Shown: positions 54,928-64,000 of the stretch, one piece after another
Numbering within the stretch: the stretch's first letter is position 1
How the letters are laid out: every line of letters starts with the position of its first letter
Assembly: GCA_902779705.1 (NCBI GenBank)
Contig: CACZCR010000005.1
Location: forward strand, 1 to 64,000
DNA from: an uncultured Bacteroidales bacterium
Lineage (GTDB): Bacteria; Bacteroidota; Bacteroidia; Bacteroidales; Paludibacteraceae
Length of the DNA stretch: 64,000 nucleotides
Direction of reading: 5' to 3'
Notes under the pieces: generated by a model
The model's database searches: none
Told to the model about the DNA's origin: nothing
What the model saw: the letters and a program-made list of their open reading frames with translations, nothing else
Program-made: the position numbers and the translations under genes

Positions 54928-57153
54928 TTATTTCACAATACGTCTTACAGTCTGTATCTCCTTGATCTTCTTGATCTCTTTGAACAGCGCATCCAACTCG
55001 GCGCAGTCATATACATATACTTGCAGTTGGCCTTGGAAGATACCGTCGTTCGACTCGATATGGATTGCGTGCAGGTTGATACGGAACTTCTCAGTCATCG
55101 TGTGCAACACCTGCAACAGCACACCAAACTTATCGATACCTCGTATCTCAATCGTCTCCAAGAACGAGCGCACACGGTTCGTATTCCATGTGGCGGAGTA
55201 GATCCGTTTGCCGTACGAGCTCTTCAGTATCTGTGCTTCCTCGCAGTCGATCTTGTGTATATGCATCGTTCCGTCCGGTGCCAGATAGCCCAGTACCTCG
55301 TCGCCCGGGATCGGATGACAGCAGTCGCTCAGGTGGTACTTAGTACCCAAGTTCTCGTCCGTCAGCACGATTGCATGTGGCTGGCCCTTCTGCGGATTAA
55401 CGATAGGATTAGCCGGTTGATCTCCGCTGCTCGGCTGTGGCTCGTTGTCCGATGTGAACATGCGCTTCCACCATTTGCGACGTACGATCTGGTCCATGTT
55501 GTCCAACTGGATATTTCCTTGGCCTATCTGTCGGTACAATTGATTTGGGGTGTTCAACTGATAGTGGTTGAGCATTCGATGGAGCGCTTTGTTCTTATCA
55601 ATATCGCCCAGCATGTCGACTGCTGCTTCAAACAGCTGCTCTCCATGTTTCGTATAGCGTGTCTCCTCGCGCTTGAAGTATAACCTTAGACAACTCTGCG
55701 CTTTGGCCGTCACACACCACTTCAGCCATTGGGCTTCCGGATGCTGACTCGTACTGCTCATGATCTCTACCTGATCGCCCGGATTCAGCTGATAACTCAG
55801 GGGCACTAAATTATGGTTCACCTTAGCGCCTGTACAATGCTCGCCCAGGTTGGAGTGGAGCATATACGCAAAATCCAATGCAGTCGCACCTTGCGGCATC
55901 GTCTTCACTTCGCCGGACGGCGTGAAAACCGAAACCTCTTTGACGAATAAGTTGTTGCGGAATATATCCACAAACTCCTGCGCATCTTTCTCCGGATGAG
56001 CCAAGGCCTCTTTGGTGTTGCTCAGCCAACGATCTATCTGAGAGTCATCCTGATCGCCTGTTTTGTACTTCCAGTGAGCCGCCAAACCGCGTTCGGCCAA
56101 CTCGTGCATACGTTTGGTACGAATCTGTATCTCTACCCACGTGCCATCGGCACTCATCACCGTTATATGCAACGCCTCATACCCGTTAGCCTTCGGCGTG
56201 GATATCCAGTCTCGTATACGGGCAGGGTGGGGACGATAGATCTCCGTGATAGCCGAGTAGATCATCCAACACTGGTCTTTCTCCGACAACGACTCGTTCG
56301 GCTCAAAGATGATCCTAACCGCCAGAATATCGTATACATCCTCAAAGGGCACCTGCTTGGTGACCATCTTGTTCCAGATCGAATACACGCTCTTGATACG
56401 CGCTTTGATCTCAAACCGATAGCCCATGTTCTGCAGCTTCTCGCGGATCGGGGCAGAGAACTCCTCAAAGAATTTCATCTGCGCATCGTGTATCGCCTCT
56501 ACTTTGGCTTGTATAGACGCGTACTCTTCAGGATGCTGGTAGCGGAAACTCAAATCCTCCAACTCCGTCTTGATCGGGAACAAACCCAATCGATGAGCCA
56601 AAGGAGCATAGATATACTGCGTCTCGCCGGCGATCTTGTATTGTTTGTCCTTCGGCTGCGAACCCAACGTACGCATGTTATGCAACCTATCGGCCAACTT
56701 CACCAATACCACGCGTATGTCCTCCGACATCGTCAACAGCAACTTGCGGAAGTTCTCCGCTTGCTCCGATGCCTGCTCGCTGAACATTCTACCCGATATC
56801 TTCGTCAAGCCCTTAACGATCAACGCTATCTGGTCGCCAAACAAGTTTTGGATATCTTCTACCGTGTATTCGGTGTCTTCTACTACGTCGTGTAGCAGGG
56901 CCGAACAGATACTGGTGCTACCCAGACCGATCTCGCTCACACAGATACGAGCTACGGCCAATGGATGCATGATATACGGCTCACCACTCAGACGGCGAAC
57001 CCCATAGTGCGCTTTGTGAGCAAAAGCAAAAGCATGACGAATCAACTCCTCCTTTCTTCCGAAACGAGTCTTGGCATATACTTCCAACAGGCGTTCAAAC
57101 TCCTCTTGGATCATTTGCTCCTCTTCTGGACTAAACTCACTCTTCTTTTTCAT
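54928..57153 (-). CDS. rsh: Bifunctional (p)ppGpp synthetase/hydrolase (RelA/SpoT homologue)
   Basis: 741 residues, full long-RSH layout: HD hydrolase (about 45-195, YIMHPLAVA and LLHDVVEDTEYT with HD at 88-89), synthetase (about 235-370), TGS (VFTPSGEVKTMPQGATALDFAYMLHS) and C-terminal ACT (FGVLLQVLHTMTEKFRINLHAIHIESNDG). With intact HD motif the protein should both make and degrade the alarmone. The leader is about 95 nt and contains GCGCACTCATTT twice in tandem. Consensus promoter at 57255-57286. Confidence 0.96.
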   Translation of the reverse strand: MKKKSEFSPEEEQMIQEEFERLLEVYAKTRFGRKEELIRHAFAFAHKAHYGVRRLSGEPYIMHPLAVARICVSEIGLGSTSICSALLHDVVEDTEYTVEDIQNLFGDQIALIVKGLTKISGRMFSEQASEQAENFRKLLLTMSEDIRVVLVKLADRLHNMRTLGSQPKDKQYKIAGETQYIYAPLAHRLGLFPIKTELEDLSFRYQHPEEYASIQAKVEAIHDAQMKFFEEFSAPIREKLQNMGYRFEIKARIKSVYSIWNKMVTKQVPFEDVYDILAVRIIFEPNESLSEKDQCWMIYSAITEIYRPHPARIRDWISTPKANGYEALHITVMSADGTWVEIQIRTKRMHELAERGLAAHWKYKTGDQDDSQIDRWLSNTKEALAHPEKDAQEFVDIFRNNLFVKEVSVFTPSGEVKTMPQGATALDFAYMLHSNLGEHCTGAKVNHNLVPLSYQLNPGDQVEIMSSTSQHPEAQWLKWCVTAKAQSCLRLYFKREETRYTKHGEQLFEAAVDMLGDIDKNKALHRMLNHYQLNTPNQLYRQIGQGNIQLDNMDQIVRRKWWKRMFTSDNEPQPSSGDQPANPIVNPQKGQPHAIVLTDENLGTKYHLSDCCHPIPGDEVLGYLAPDGTMHIHKIDCEEAQILKSSYGKRIYSATWNTNRVRSFLETIEIRGIDKFGVLLQVLHTMTEKFRINLHAIHIESNDGIFQGQLQVYVYDCAELDALFKEIKKIKEIQTVRRIVK

Positions 57154-57254
57154 TGCTTTTTTACTCCTATTTACGTCTTACACGCGCACTCATTTGCGCA
57201 CTCATTTACACCCCGCGTACCACACGTACGGGCATATATACGCAAATTCGGCTA

Positions 57255-57286
57255 CAAAGGTACAACAAAAATTGCACATACGCAAA
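57255..57286 (-). promoter_or_regulatory. Consensus promoter of rsh
   Basis: Minus strand TTTG (57286-57283), 20 bp, TACCTTTG (57262-57255). Confidence 0.8.
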
Positions 57287-57336
57287 TTTTAGTGCATTTT
57301 TTCGCCAAAAATGAGTAAAACTCATTAAAATTACCC

Positions 57337-57425
57337 CCGAATCGTATTCGGAATCAAACGTTTATCCCTTACTCCGGATCGTATTCGGGATCAAACGTTT
57401 ATCCCTTACTCCGGATATTATCCGG
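57337..57425. repeat. Three palindromes with 37-bp period
   Basis: CCGAATCGTATTCGG (57337-57351), CCGGATCGTATTCGG (57374-57388) and CCGGATATTATCCGG (57411-57425). The 22-bp spacers are nearly identical to each other (ATCAAACGTTTATCCCTTACT core). Two full units and a third palindrome. Confidence 0.95.
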
Positions 57426-57495
57426 GTCCATACACCCTGCTGTCTACTCCTCACCGCTATTACGGCGAGCTTGATTACTTTTCCGCCCTATGCGC

Positions 57496-57539
57496 GCCGA
57501 CGGTGAGCCGACGGTCAACCGACAGTCAGCCGACAGTCG
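57496..57539. repeat. Four 11-bp tandem repeats
   Basis: GCCGACGGTGA, GCCGACGGTCA, ACCGACAGTCA, GCCGACAGTCG. Diverged copies, so not recent slippage. Confidence 0.9.
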
Positions 57540-57586
57540 AGACACCAATTAGCCCAAAAAATGACCGATTTTTTATGCGTTATAAC

Positions 57587-57612
57587 TATATTATATATTT
57601 ATATATAATATA
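57587..57612. repeat. AT-only 26-nt palindrome
   Basis: TATATTATATAT, TT, ATATATAATATA: perfect 12-bp arms with a 2-nt centre. About 75 bp before the start of transcription of the next gene. Confidence 0.9.
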
Positions 57613-57664
57613 CATTTTAACACTTGTATTTTTTCATTTTCCCAACCATTTCCCAAGTCTAAAA

Positions 57665-57696
57665 TTTGCATATGTCAAAAAAAAGCAGTACCTTTG
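57665..57696 (+). promoter_or_regulatory. Consensus promoter of the TonB receptor gene
   Basis: TTTG (57665-57668), 20 bp, TACCTTTG (57689-57696). Transcription near 57700, leader of about 20 nt. Confidence 0.85.
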
Positions 57697-57719
57697 TGCC
57701 CGATTTTAAGGTACTAACA

Positions 57720-59999
57720 ATGATGAAAAAGATTTATTCGATACTCATTTTTATATTCTTGGGTGCGTTGGCACCTGTATTCGCGCAATATGATGCGCAC
57801 CTCACAGGACACGTCCTTGACGAGAAAACAGGCGAACACCTGCCCTTTGTTAATATTCAAGTCAAAGGCACCAATATTGGCACCGTCACCGACGAAACGG
57901 GCCACTATCTGCTTAAAGATCTGCCTATTGGACGCCAAACGATCGTCTTCAGCTACGTTGGGTACGAGACACTCGAACTTCCCGTCACCATGGTCGAAGA
58001 CAAGACCATAGAGCTCAAGGCGGTCATTCACGAAGCCGCCCAACAGCTCAACGGTGTCGTCGTAACGGCTAACCGTTATGCCACCAAACGCCAAGAAGCC
58101 GCTACGATAGTCAACGTCCTCTCGCCCAAGCTCTTTGAGACCACAGCTGTCTCCTGCGTAGCCGATGCCCTCAGCTTCCAACCGGGCTTACGCGTTGAGA
58201 ACACCTGCTCCAACTGCGGCAAAACCGACCTCCGTATCAACGGCCTACAAGGACAATACACCCAGATACTAATGGACTCGCGTCCGGTCTTCTCGTCTAT
58301 GGCTGCAGTCTATGGACTGGAACAACTTCCCTCGGCTATGATTGACCGCATAGAGGTGGTACGTGGTGGCGGATCGGCTATGTATGGCGCTAACGCGATC
58401 GCCGGAGTGGTCAATATAATCACCAAAGAGCCCGTGCGCAACTTCGTCAACATAGCCAACACTTCCAATGTCAACGAGCACGCAGGCTACGACATCAATA
58501 CCGAGCTCAATGCCTCCGTCATGACCGACAACCGCAAGATAGGCGCCTATCTCTTTGCTTCTCACCGCACTCGTAGCGCTTATGATCGCGACCTCGATGG
58601 CTATAGCGAGTCCCCACAACTGCGTTCTACAACAGCAGGTACACGACTCTTCTTCAAGACATCCAGCTACAGCAAGCTAACGGCCGAGTATCACCATACC
58701 ACAGACTTCCGCCGTGGTGGCAATAACAGCGACCAAGAGCCGCATAATGCCGATATAGCCGAGCAACTACGTCACAATATTGATGCCGGCTCATTGGCTT
58801 TTGACTGGTTCTCACCAGACAGCCGCCACTTTGTCTCTGCCTACGCAGCTGCACAGCACATCGGCCGCGAGAGTTACTTCGGTGCAGGACGCGACACGGC
58901 GGCCTACGGACGCAGCACAGACCTAACCGCCAACACCGGCTTGCAGTACCGCTTCTCCTATCCCTGCGGCCGAATGCACGGCGACCTCACCTTGGGAGCC
59001 GAATATACCTACAATGGCCTGCACGATCGTATGTTGGGCTACAACCGTGACATGCGACAAAACGTCCATGTTGTCGGTGCCTATGCCCAAAACGAGTGGA
59101 AGAACGACCAATGGAGCATACTCCTCGGAGCACGTCTGGAGAAGCACAACCTACTACGTTCCGTAGTGGTCAATCCGCGTGCTACTTTCCGTTATACTCC
59201 AATCGAAGGACTGGTCTTCCGTGCCGGATATAGCAGCGGTTACCGTGCGCCACAAGCCTACGACGAAGACCTCCATGTGGCTGCAGTAGGTGGCAACGTG
59301 TCGCTTATCACACTTGATCCCAACCTGCGCCCCGAATACTCGCATAGCGCCACACTTAGTGCCGACTGGTATAAGCGTTGGGGTAAATGGGAACTCAACC
59401 TCACAGCCGAAGGCTTCTACACCTATCTGCAAGACGTCTTCTTCCTTCGTGAGGACGGTTTGGATCCCGATGGCAACTTGCTCCTCACGCGTACCAATGC
59501 TCCCGGCGCTTGGGTAGGGGGCTTGAACCTCGAAGGCAAACTGGCCTATGGCCAGTGGTTCACCTTCCAGATGGGCTATACTTTTCAGCAGAGCCGCTAT
59601 ACCGAGGCACAACAGTGGAGCTCGGACGTAGCACCCCTGAAAAGGATGCTCCATACGCCTGACCACTATGCGTACATTCTCTTAGATGTGCAACCCGTCA
59701 AAGACTTCACGATCTCTGTCAACGGCAAAGCTACAGGCTCTATGATAGTGCCGCACCTCGCGGGCTATGTCCCTGCAGACGAGAATGTTACAACACCCGC
59801 TTTTTGGGACTTAGGCCTACGCCTCGCATATGACGTTCACCTCTACAAGCACTATTGTCTCGAGATCAGTTGTGGTGTCAAGAACGTGCTCGATCAGTTC
59901 CAACGTGATATCGACCAAGGCGAGAACCGCGATGCCAACTATATCTACGGACCATCCATCCCCCGAACCTACTTTGCCGGCCTCGCCCTCAAACTATAG
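57720..59999 (+). CDS. TonB-dependent receptor, FecA/BtuB-like size
   Basis: 759 residues from ATG 57720 (or 57723, one codon shorter); signal peptide MKKIYSILIFIFLGALAPVFAQ. N-terminal carboxypeptidase-like domain (LTGHVLDEKTGEHLPFVNIQVKGTNIGTVTD), plug with LSFQPGLRVENTCSNCGKTDLRINGLQGQYTQILMDSRPV (in parts), barrel ending in YFAGLALKL. The CxxC in the plug (CSNCG) is seen in a subset of Bacteroidetes metal or siderophore receptors. The ligand is not clear. The giant surface protein gene follows after 15 bp, so the two may share a transcript. Confidence 0.85.
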   Translation: MMKKIYSILIFIFLGALAPVFAQYDAHLTGHVLDEKTGEHLPFVNIQVKGTNIGTVTDETGHYLLKDLPIGRQTIVFSYVGYETLELPVTMVEDKTIELKAVIHEAAQQLNGVVVTANRYATKRQEAATIVNVLSPKLFETTAVSCVADALSFQPGLRVENTCSNCGKTDLRINGLQGQYTQILMDSRPVFSSMAAVYGLEQLPSAMIDRIEVVRGGGSAMYGANAIAGVVNIITKEPVRNFVNIANTSNVNEHAGYDINTELNASVMTDNRKIGAYLFASHRTRSAYDRDLDGYSESPQLRSTTAGTRLFFKTSSYSKLTAEYHHTTDFRRGGNNSDQEPHNADIAEQLRHNIDAGSLAFDWFSPDSRHFVSAYAAAQHIGRESYFGAGRDTAAYGRSTDLTANTGLQYRFSYPCGRMHGDLTLGAEYTYNGLHDRMLGYNRDMRQNVHVVGAYAQNEWKNDQWSILLGARLEKHNLLRSVVVNPRATFRYTPIEGLVFRAGYSSGYRAPQAYDEDLHVAAVGGNVSLITLDPNLRPEYSHSATLSADWYKRWGKWELNLTAEGFYTYLQDVFFLREDGLDPDGNLLLTRTNAPGAWVGGLNLEGKLAYGQWFTFQMGYTFQQSRYTEAQQWSSDVAPLKRMLHTPDHYAYILLDVQPVKDFTISVNGKATGSMIVPHLAGYVPADENVTTPAFWDLGLRLAYDVHLYKHYCLEISCGVKNVLDQFQRDIDQGENRDANYIYGPSIPRTYFAGLALKL

Positions 60000-60014
60000 C
60001 AGACAAACAATACC

Positions 60015-63000
60015 GTGAAAAAGACCTTGCTATACATAGGACTGCTGTTGTTTGCATTACCGTTAGCTGCGCAAACAGACCAACCGACCTCTGCGGCCGG
60101 CAAGGACTTCTATTTCACGCTCTTTGACCACTGGAACTTGAACGGAAACACGGACGTACAATCCGTCAAGTTCTGCGGTATAACCATCTGTACAATAGAA
60201 GATGGAGATATAACCTTTTCTGTCCCGACCAAAACAGGAGATACACATTTTCATTTCGATGAGTATAATAACTTAGCTACAGGTCTGAAAAATGTAGACG
60301 ACGCAGTCCTTAAGGGCGTACATATTCACTCCACAGCCAACTGTTATATCCACGCTTGGGTACACGGACCCACCGCTGGCGATGAGACCATGATCCTGCC
60401 CAAACATCTGCTGGGCAAACAATACATGCTGCAAGGTATTCAGGGCGCACTCGTTCCGGATACCGAAGACAATCCTGTTCCAACCTATTCCCAGTTTACC
60501 ATCGTCGGCACAGAAAATAACACCAGCGTCGTCGTTACACCGCGCGTCCAACTACGTTGCGTCACAAACGGTCAAGTGATTCAGCCACACCAATCTGCCT
60601 CGTTCACCATACAAGAGAACGACGTACTGCTTTTTCAACCCGAAGACTACACCCAAGATATCTCCGGTACACTCGTCGAATCTGACCGAGTGGTGGCTGT
60701 TTTCCAAGGCAATAACATCACGCGTATTTATTCCGGCGAAAACGGACCAGACTTTGTCTGGGAACAGGCATTACCTACCGACACTTGGGGCAAAGAGTTC
60801 ATCATCCCCAAGAGTGCAGCGCTGCAGTTTAATATCCCGAAATTCACCGCTTTATACGACAACACTGAAGTCTATTGTAAAGTCACCGGCACGATGATGC
60901 TTGTGGCTACACTCCAAGCAGGCGAATCCTATGCACGTGTCTTTGATACCGGTTCGTCCGGTACGTTAGAAGCTCTGCATGTATGGACGACCAAACCCGT
61001 ATGTTGCCACCTCTTTCTCACCGGCAACGCCCGAAACAACGGCAAAGGTGATCCCGCTATGACTTTGATTACACCGGTAGACAACATGGCTACCGATACA
61101 CGGTGGATGTTAGAGCAAGTGGACGATAATATGCCTTATGGATTCTCTTTGCTTGTCACGACGCGAGAGGAAGATGAAGACAAAGTCAAATACAATAATA
61201 TTCCTTTATCTGCTTTACAACCTGACGGAGAATCTATACGACGTATCGTAACGGACGGTTTTGTAACCTACGAGTTGGGTATCTCCGCCTATATGGCCAG
61301 CAAGATAGCCGCAGAGGACGGCGCCGGATTCAGCGCCTATATCCGGCGTATCGGCAAAACGACTGAAGCCTCGGCATTCAATATCTCCAGACCCTTCAAA
61401 ATGCCGCCTCCGGAGCCTTGTATAGACGGTTCGCTTATCTTCCGCGAGGACTTTGGTGGCAACGATCCTTTCGATCCGCCGATCAGCAACCAAAAGGTCC
61501 AACGAACAGCTTATACCCAGATCTACGACACCCTCTCCGGCATGGAAGATGGACACTACCTGGTCAGCAAAAGCGGCTACCACAACGGCGGTAGTTGGTA
61601 TCATATGTGTGACCATACACACCCGAACGACTACACGCGCGGATATATGATGGAGATAGATGGATCGCGTGGCGACAAGATAGTCTATAGCCATCCCGTC
61701 GAAAACCTGTGCCCGGGCGCCAAAATGAGTTTCTCGGCCTACGTCGCCAATATAACAACGCCTACTGCATTCCTCAACCAGCAACACAACTGGAAGTATG
61801 CCTATCCACAACTAACCTTTGAGGTCATCAATCCATCCGACTATACCGTCATAGCACGATATAAGACCGATTCCATCGGGCACGATTGGACCTATTATGG
61901 TGCACCGGACGAATGGGAACACTCCGCCGAATGGCAACTAATGGGTGTCAACTTCACCGTGCCGGAAGACCTTGAGAAAGTAGAACTGCGTATCACCAAC
62001 AACTCACCACGCCAATACTATACAGGCAATGATTTTGCCATCGATGACATCGAGTTACATATATGCGCCCCGCCGGTCATCATTCATGTGCCGGATACGG
62101 TATCACTCAAAGACCTTGCGACGATGACAAGCGAGTTCTCCAACGACAATTCGCTCACCGAACCGCTTGAATACCAGTGGTTCTTCTCGGACGACAGCCT
62201 CACGTTTACACCCATCCCCGGTGCTACCAAACAAGACTGGTCCGTCACTATTACCGACAATACCTACACCGGATGGTATCGCCTCGGCATATATAGCGCC
62301 GGACAGCGTAATACAGGATGTGGCATACTCAGCGACCCGCAGAAGATGTATGTCCTCACTCCTGATATGTGTCCCGATGGCCGACTCTTGTTCCGCGAGG
62401 ACTTTGGCGGCAATGATCCCGAAGACCCGATAGTAAGCTACAATACTGTCTCCGGAATGAGTAGTGCCTATCAGCAGATCTACGATACCGCAACTTGCCG
62501 CTCCGGACAATCTGACTGTCAAGGGATGCGTTCCGGAGCCTATCTTGTTACCAAACGCGGTTACCGCAACTCGACCTATACCGACTATTCGTGCTGGCAC
62601 ATTATGGACGACCATACACATTTTGGCGATACCACACGCGGATACTTCCTTGAAGTGGACGGTAAAGGCGGCAAGGATGCATTCTATTCGACGATCATAG
62701 ACAGCCTGTGCGAAGGCTCAACCCTCTCTTTCTCTGCCTATGTGGCCAATATCACCACAGCCGGACAGTACGACGGTTGGCGGAGTAGGGGATACGTCCA
62801 CCCCAAGATGACATTCATTATCACAGATCCGCAGACCGGCACTATCCTCGCACAGCAGAATACCGACACTATAGCGCACGACTGGAGCCTGCGAAATGTA
62901 TCGGGAGCATGGCAGTACTCCGCGCATTGGCAATTAGTAGGTATGCGTTTTACTGTGCCGCAAGGCATCGACCGCGTACAACTGTCCATCGTCAATAATG

Positions 63001-64000
63001 TCACCAACAATACTACCGGCAATGATTTCGCACTCGATGACATCGAAGTGCGTCTCTGTATGCCACCCCTCACTATCCAAGGACCGGATACCGTTTGTGT
63101 CGACACCAAAAACACCCTCTATGCCCGTTTTGAGAATGATGGCACACTTCCCGAACCACTCGAATACCAGTGGTATTTCTCTGCCGACAGCCTCACATGG
63201 GAGCCGATCCTATTAGACGGCAACACATCAGAACTCAAACTCAAAGCCAAACCGCGTCATACAGGCTGGTATCGCGTTGTGGCCTCCGGAGCGGGGAACA
63301 TTACCAATCCTAATTGCTGCGCCATCAGCGAGCCGTTCTGGTTCTATGTCATCGAAGACTGCCCGCCGATCCTCTGTCCTGAAGGCATACTCATCTACCA
63401 CGAGCAACCCGATTCCTCTACCTCGCCCTATCAAACAACTATTCAAGGACTCTGCACCGACATGGACCTCTCATTTATAGCCTATGTGACCGGTATATCA
63501 GAACTCAGTCCACGCTTACTGTTGATGCTTAGAGATACAGCCACAGGACGCGAACTCGGCATGTATGACACGGGCGATATACCGGCTGACGGGCAGCCTC
63601 ATCCGGTGGGTATAAACCTAACTGTTCCGGAGAATATATCCGAGGTTGAACTCATCATTCGCAACAACGCAGTTGGGGTCACAGAAGACGACTACCGTAT
63701 TGATGCCATCGAGGCACGCCTGTGTTTGGAGCCTATCTCAATCAAGAGCACCAATCCTGTATGCCGCAAACATGCGCATACACTCGAAGCCTTATACGAT
63801 AACTACGATATCCTGCAATCACCGGAGTACCAATGGGAATATTCCAGTGACAGCGTACTATGGACAGCCATTCAGACTAGTCAAGAGAAAACCTATACTA
63901 TTGATACAGTGCATCGTACGGATGAAGGATGGTACCGCGTAATAGTCGCCAATACAGGCAACACAGATAAGCCTAACTGCCGTTCAGTAAGCGAGCCGTT
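60015..64000 (+). CDS. Giant secreted repetitive surface protein (C-terminus outside window)
   Basis: The frame is open from GTG 60015 to the window end, at least 1328 residues. Signal peptide (LLYIGLLLFALPLAAQ). Residues about 25-450 resemble the IgGFc-binding-like N-terminal domain of Bacteroidetes surface proteins (AGKDFYFTLF, ETMILPKHLLGKQYML, FIIPKSA). From about residue 470 comes a repeat of 317 residues: SLIFREDFGGND at 61431 and LLFREDFGGND at 62385, each followed by a beta-sandwich and an Ig-like module (LEYQWFFSDDSLTF, LEYQWYFSADSLTW). A third, shorter copy begins near 63370. Cell-surface adhesin is the likeliest role. GTG is the only good start after the receptor stop. Confidence 0.8.
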   Translation, partial: MKKTLLYIGLLLFALPLAAQTDQPTSAAGKDFYFTLFDHWNLNGNTDVQSVKFCGITICTIEDGDITFSVPTKTGDTHFHFDEYNNLATGLKNVDDAVLKGVHIHSTANCYIHAWVHGPTAGDETMILPKHLLGKQYMLQGIQGALVPDTEDNPVPTYSQFTIVGTENNTSVVVTPRVQLRCVTNGQVIQPHQSASFTIQENDVLLFQPEDYTQDISGTLVESDRVVAVFQGNNITRIYSGENGPDFVWEQALPTDTWGKEFIIPKSAALQFNIPKFTALYDNTEVYCKVTGTMMLVATLQAGESYARVFDTGSSGTLEALHVWTTKPVCCHLFLTGNARNNGKGDPAMTLITPVDNMATDTRWMLEQVDDNMPYGFSLLVTTREEDEDKVKYNNIPLSALQPDGESIRRIVTDGFVTYELGISAYMASKIAAEDGAGFSAYIRRIGKTTEASAFNISRPFKMPPPEPCIDGSLIFREDFGGNDPFDPPISNQKVQRTAYTQIYDTLSGMEDGHYLVSKSGYHNGGSWYHMCDHTHPNDYTRGYMMEIDGSRGDKIVYSHPVENLCPGAKMSFSAYVANITTPTAFLNQQHNWKYAYPQLTFEVINPSDYTVIARYKTDSIGHDWTYYGAPDEWEHSAEWQLMGVNFTVPEDLEKVELRITNNSPRQYYTGNDFAIDDIELHICAPPVIIHVPDTVSLKDLATMTSEFSNDNSLTEPLEYQWFFSDDSLTFTPIPGATKQDWSVTITDNTYTGWYRLGIYSAGQRNTGCGILSDPQKMYVLTPDMCPDGRLLFREDFGGNDPEDPIVSYNTVSGMSSAYQQIYDTATCRSGQSDCQGMRSGAYLVTKRGYRNSTYTDYSCWHIMDDHTHFGDTTRGYFLEVDGKGGKDAFYSTIIDSLCEGSTLSFSAYVANITTAGQYDGWRSRGYVHPKMTFIITDPQTGTILAQQNTDTIAHDWSLRNVSGAWQYSAHWQLVGMRFTVPQGIDRVQLSIVNNVTNNTTGNDFALDDIEVRLCMPPLTIQGPDTVCVDTKNTLYARFENDGTLPEPLEYQWYFSADSLTWEPILLDGNTSELKLKAKPRHTGWYRVVASGAGNITNPNCCAISEPFWFYVIEDCPPILCPEGILIYHEQPDSSTSPYQTTIQGLCTDMDLSFIAYVTGISELSPRLLLMLRDTATGRELGMYDTGDIPADGQPHPVGINLTVPENISEVELIIRNNAVGVTEDDYRIDAIEARLCLEPISIKSTNPVCRKHAHTLEALYDNYDILQSPEYQWEYSSDSVLWTAIQTSQEKTYTIDTVHRTDEGWYRVIVANTGNTDKPNCRSVSEP

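Larger units (their letters stand above)
57154..57719. other. 566-bp structured intergenic region
   Basis: No convincing gene. It holds the rsh leader and promoter, AATGAGT/ACTCATT (57308-57324), three 15-nt palindromes with 37-bp spacing (57337-57425), four 11-bp repeats (57496-57539), an AT-only 26-nt palindrome (57587-57612) and the promoter of the TonB receptor at 57720. This density of ordered repeats is unique in the window. Confidence 0.85.

Noticed and set aside
55996..56895. Long antisense frame in rsh
   Set aside because: Shadow of rsh; Arg/Leu/His-rich composition typical of antisense translation.
57337..57425. CRISPR-like array
   Set aside because: The spacers are the conserved part and the palindromes vary; only three units, and no cas genes in the window.

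Overview
The window is chromosomal DNA of a member of the Bacteroidota, most likely an uncultured Bacteroidales. The evidence is: promoters of the Bacteroidetes type (TTTG, 20 bp, TAnnTTTG) at many gene starts; a complete Bat (aerotolerance) operon; TonB-dependent receptors with carboxypeptidase-like N-terminal domains; BspA-type leucine-rich repeats; a T9SS-type sorting domain; and lipoproteins of the DUF4465, DUF5689 and DUF1573 families. I see no phage, transposase, integrase, CRISPR array, rRNA or tRNA, so this is ordinary chromosome with some surface-protein genes.

Layout. 1-1347: 3' part of a BspA-like LRR surface protein whose frame breaks at the edge of an exact 97-bp duplication. 1357-6462: guanine deaminase, lipoate ligase, aminotransferase and a lipoprotein zinc peptidase. 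6434-17595 (minus): MoxR, DUF58, a DUF4381-like protein, BatA, BatB, BatC, a BatD paralogue, BatD and BatE, followed in the same direction by groES-groL. 17746-20091: TonB receptor with a His-rich stretch. 20110-23355 (minus): MMPL/RND exporter. 23510-25875: RluA-type pseudouridine synthase overlapping a secreted pectate-lyase-like gene. 25988-26095: a probable small RNA with its own promoter and terminator. 26243-32745: pheS, an HPr-kinase-like protein with a nucleotidyltransferase partner, nadK, lgt, fmt and an HD hydrolase. 32755-36776 (minus): outer-membrane protein and secA. 36909-41912 (minus): cobalamin-riboswitch-controlled vitamin B12 uptake operon (BtuB, a BtuG-like propeller fused to a second domain, and a BtuH-like DUF4465 lipoprotein). 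42045-44318: VWA surface protein and lipoprotein. 44307-57153 (minus): folK, cvpA, a DUF5689 lipoprotein with its TonB receptor, asnS, dnaB, meaB, a DUF1573 protein and a RelA/SpoT homologue. 57154-57719: a long, highly structured intergenic region. 57720-64000: TonB receptor and a giant repetitive surface protein that runs off the window.

Three themes stand out. First, short tandem repeats of about 7-8 bp, each site with its own unit, fill many intergenic gaps and also appear in frame inside four genes. Second, convergent genes are packed so tightly that four probable terminators lie inside the coding sequence of the opposing gene, and two gene pairs overlap at their stops. Third, two unrelated secreted proteins (LRR protein and pectate-lyase-like protein) share a C-terminal tail unlike the usual T9SS domain. 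The best candidates for undescribed biology are the kinase/nucleotidyltransferase pair, the small RNA, the 37-bp-spaced palindrome array at 57337-57425, and the BatD paralogue with a Cys/His-rich linker. All functions are inferred from sequence by eye; no database search was run.
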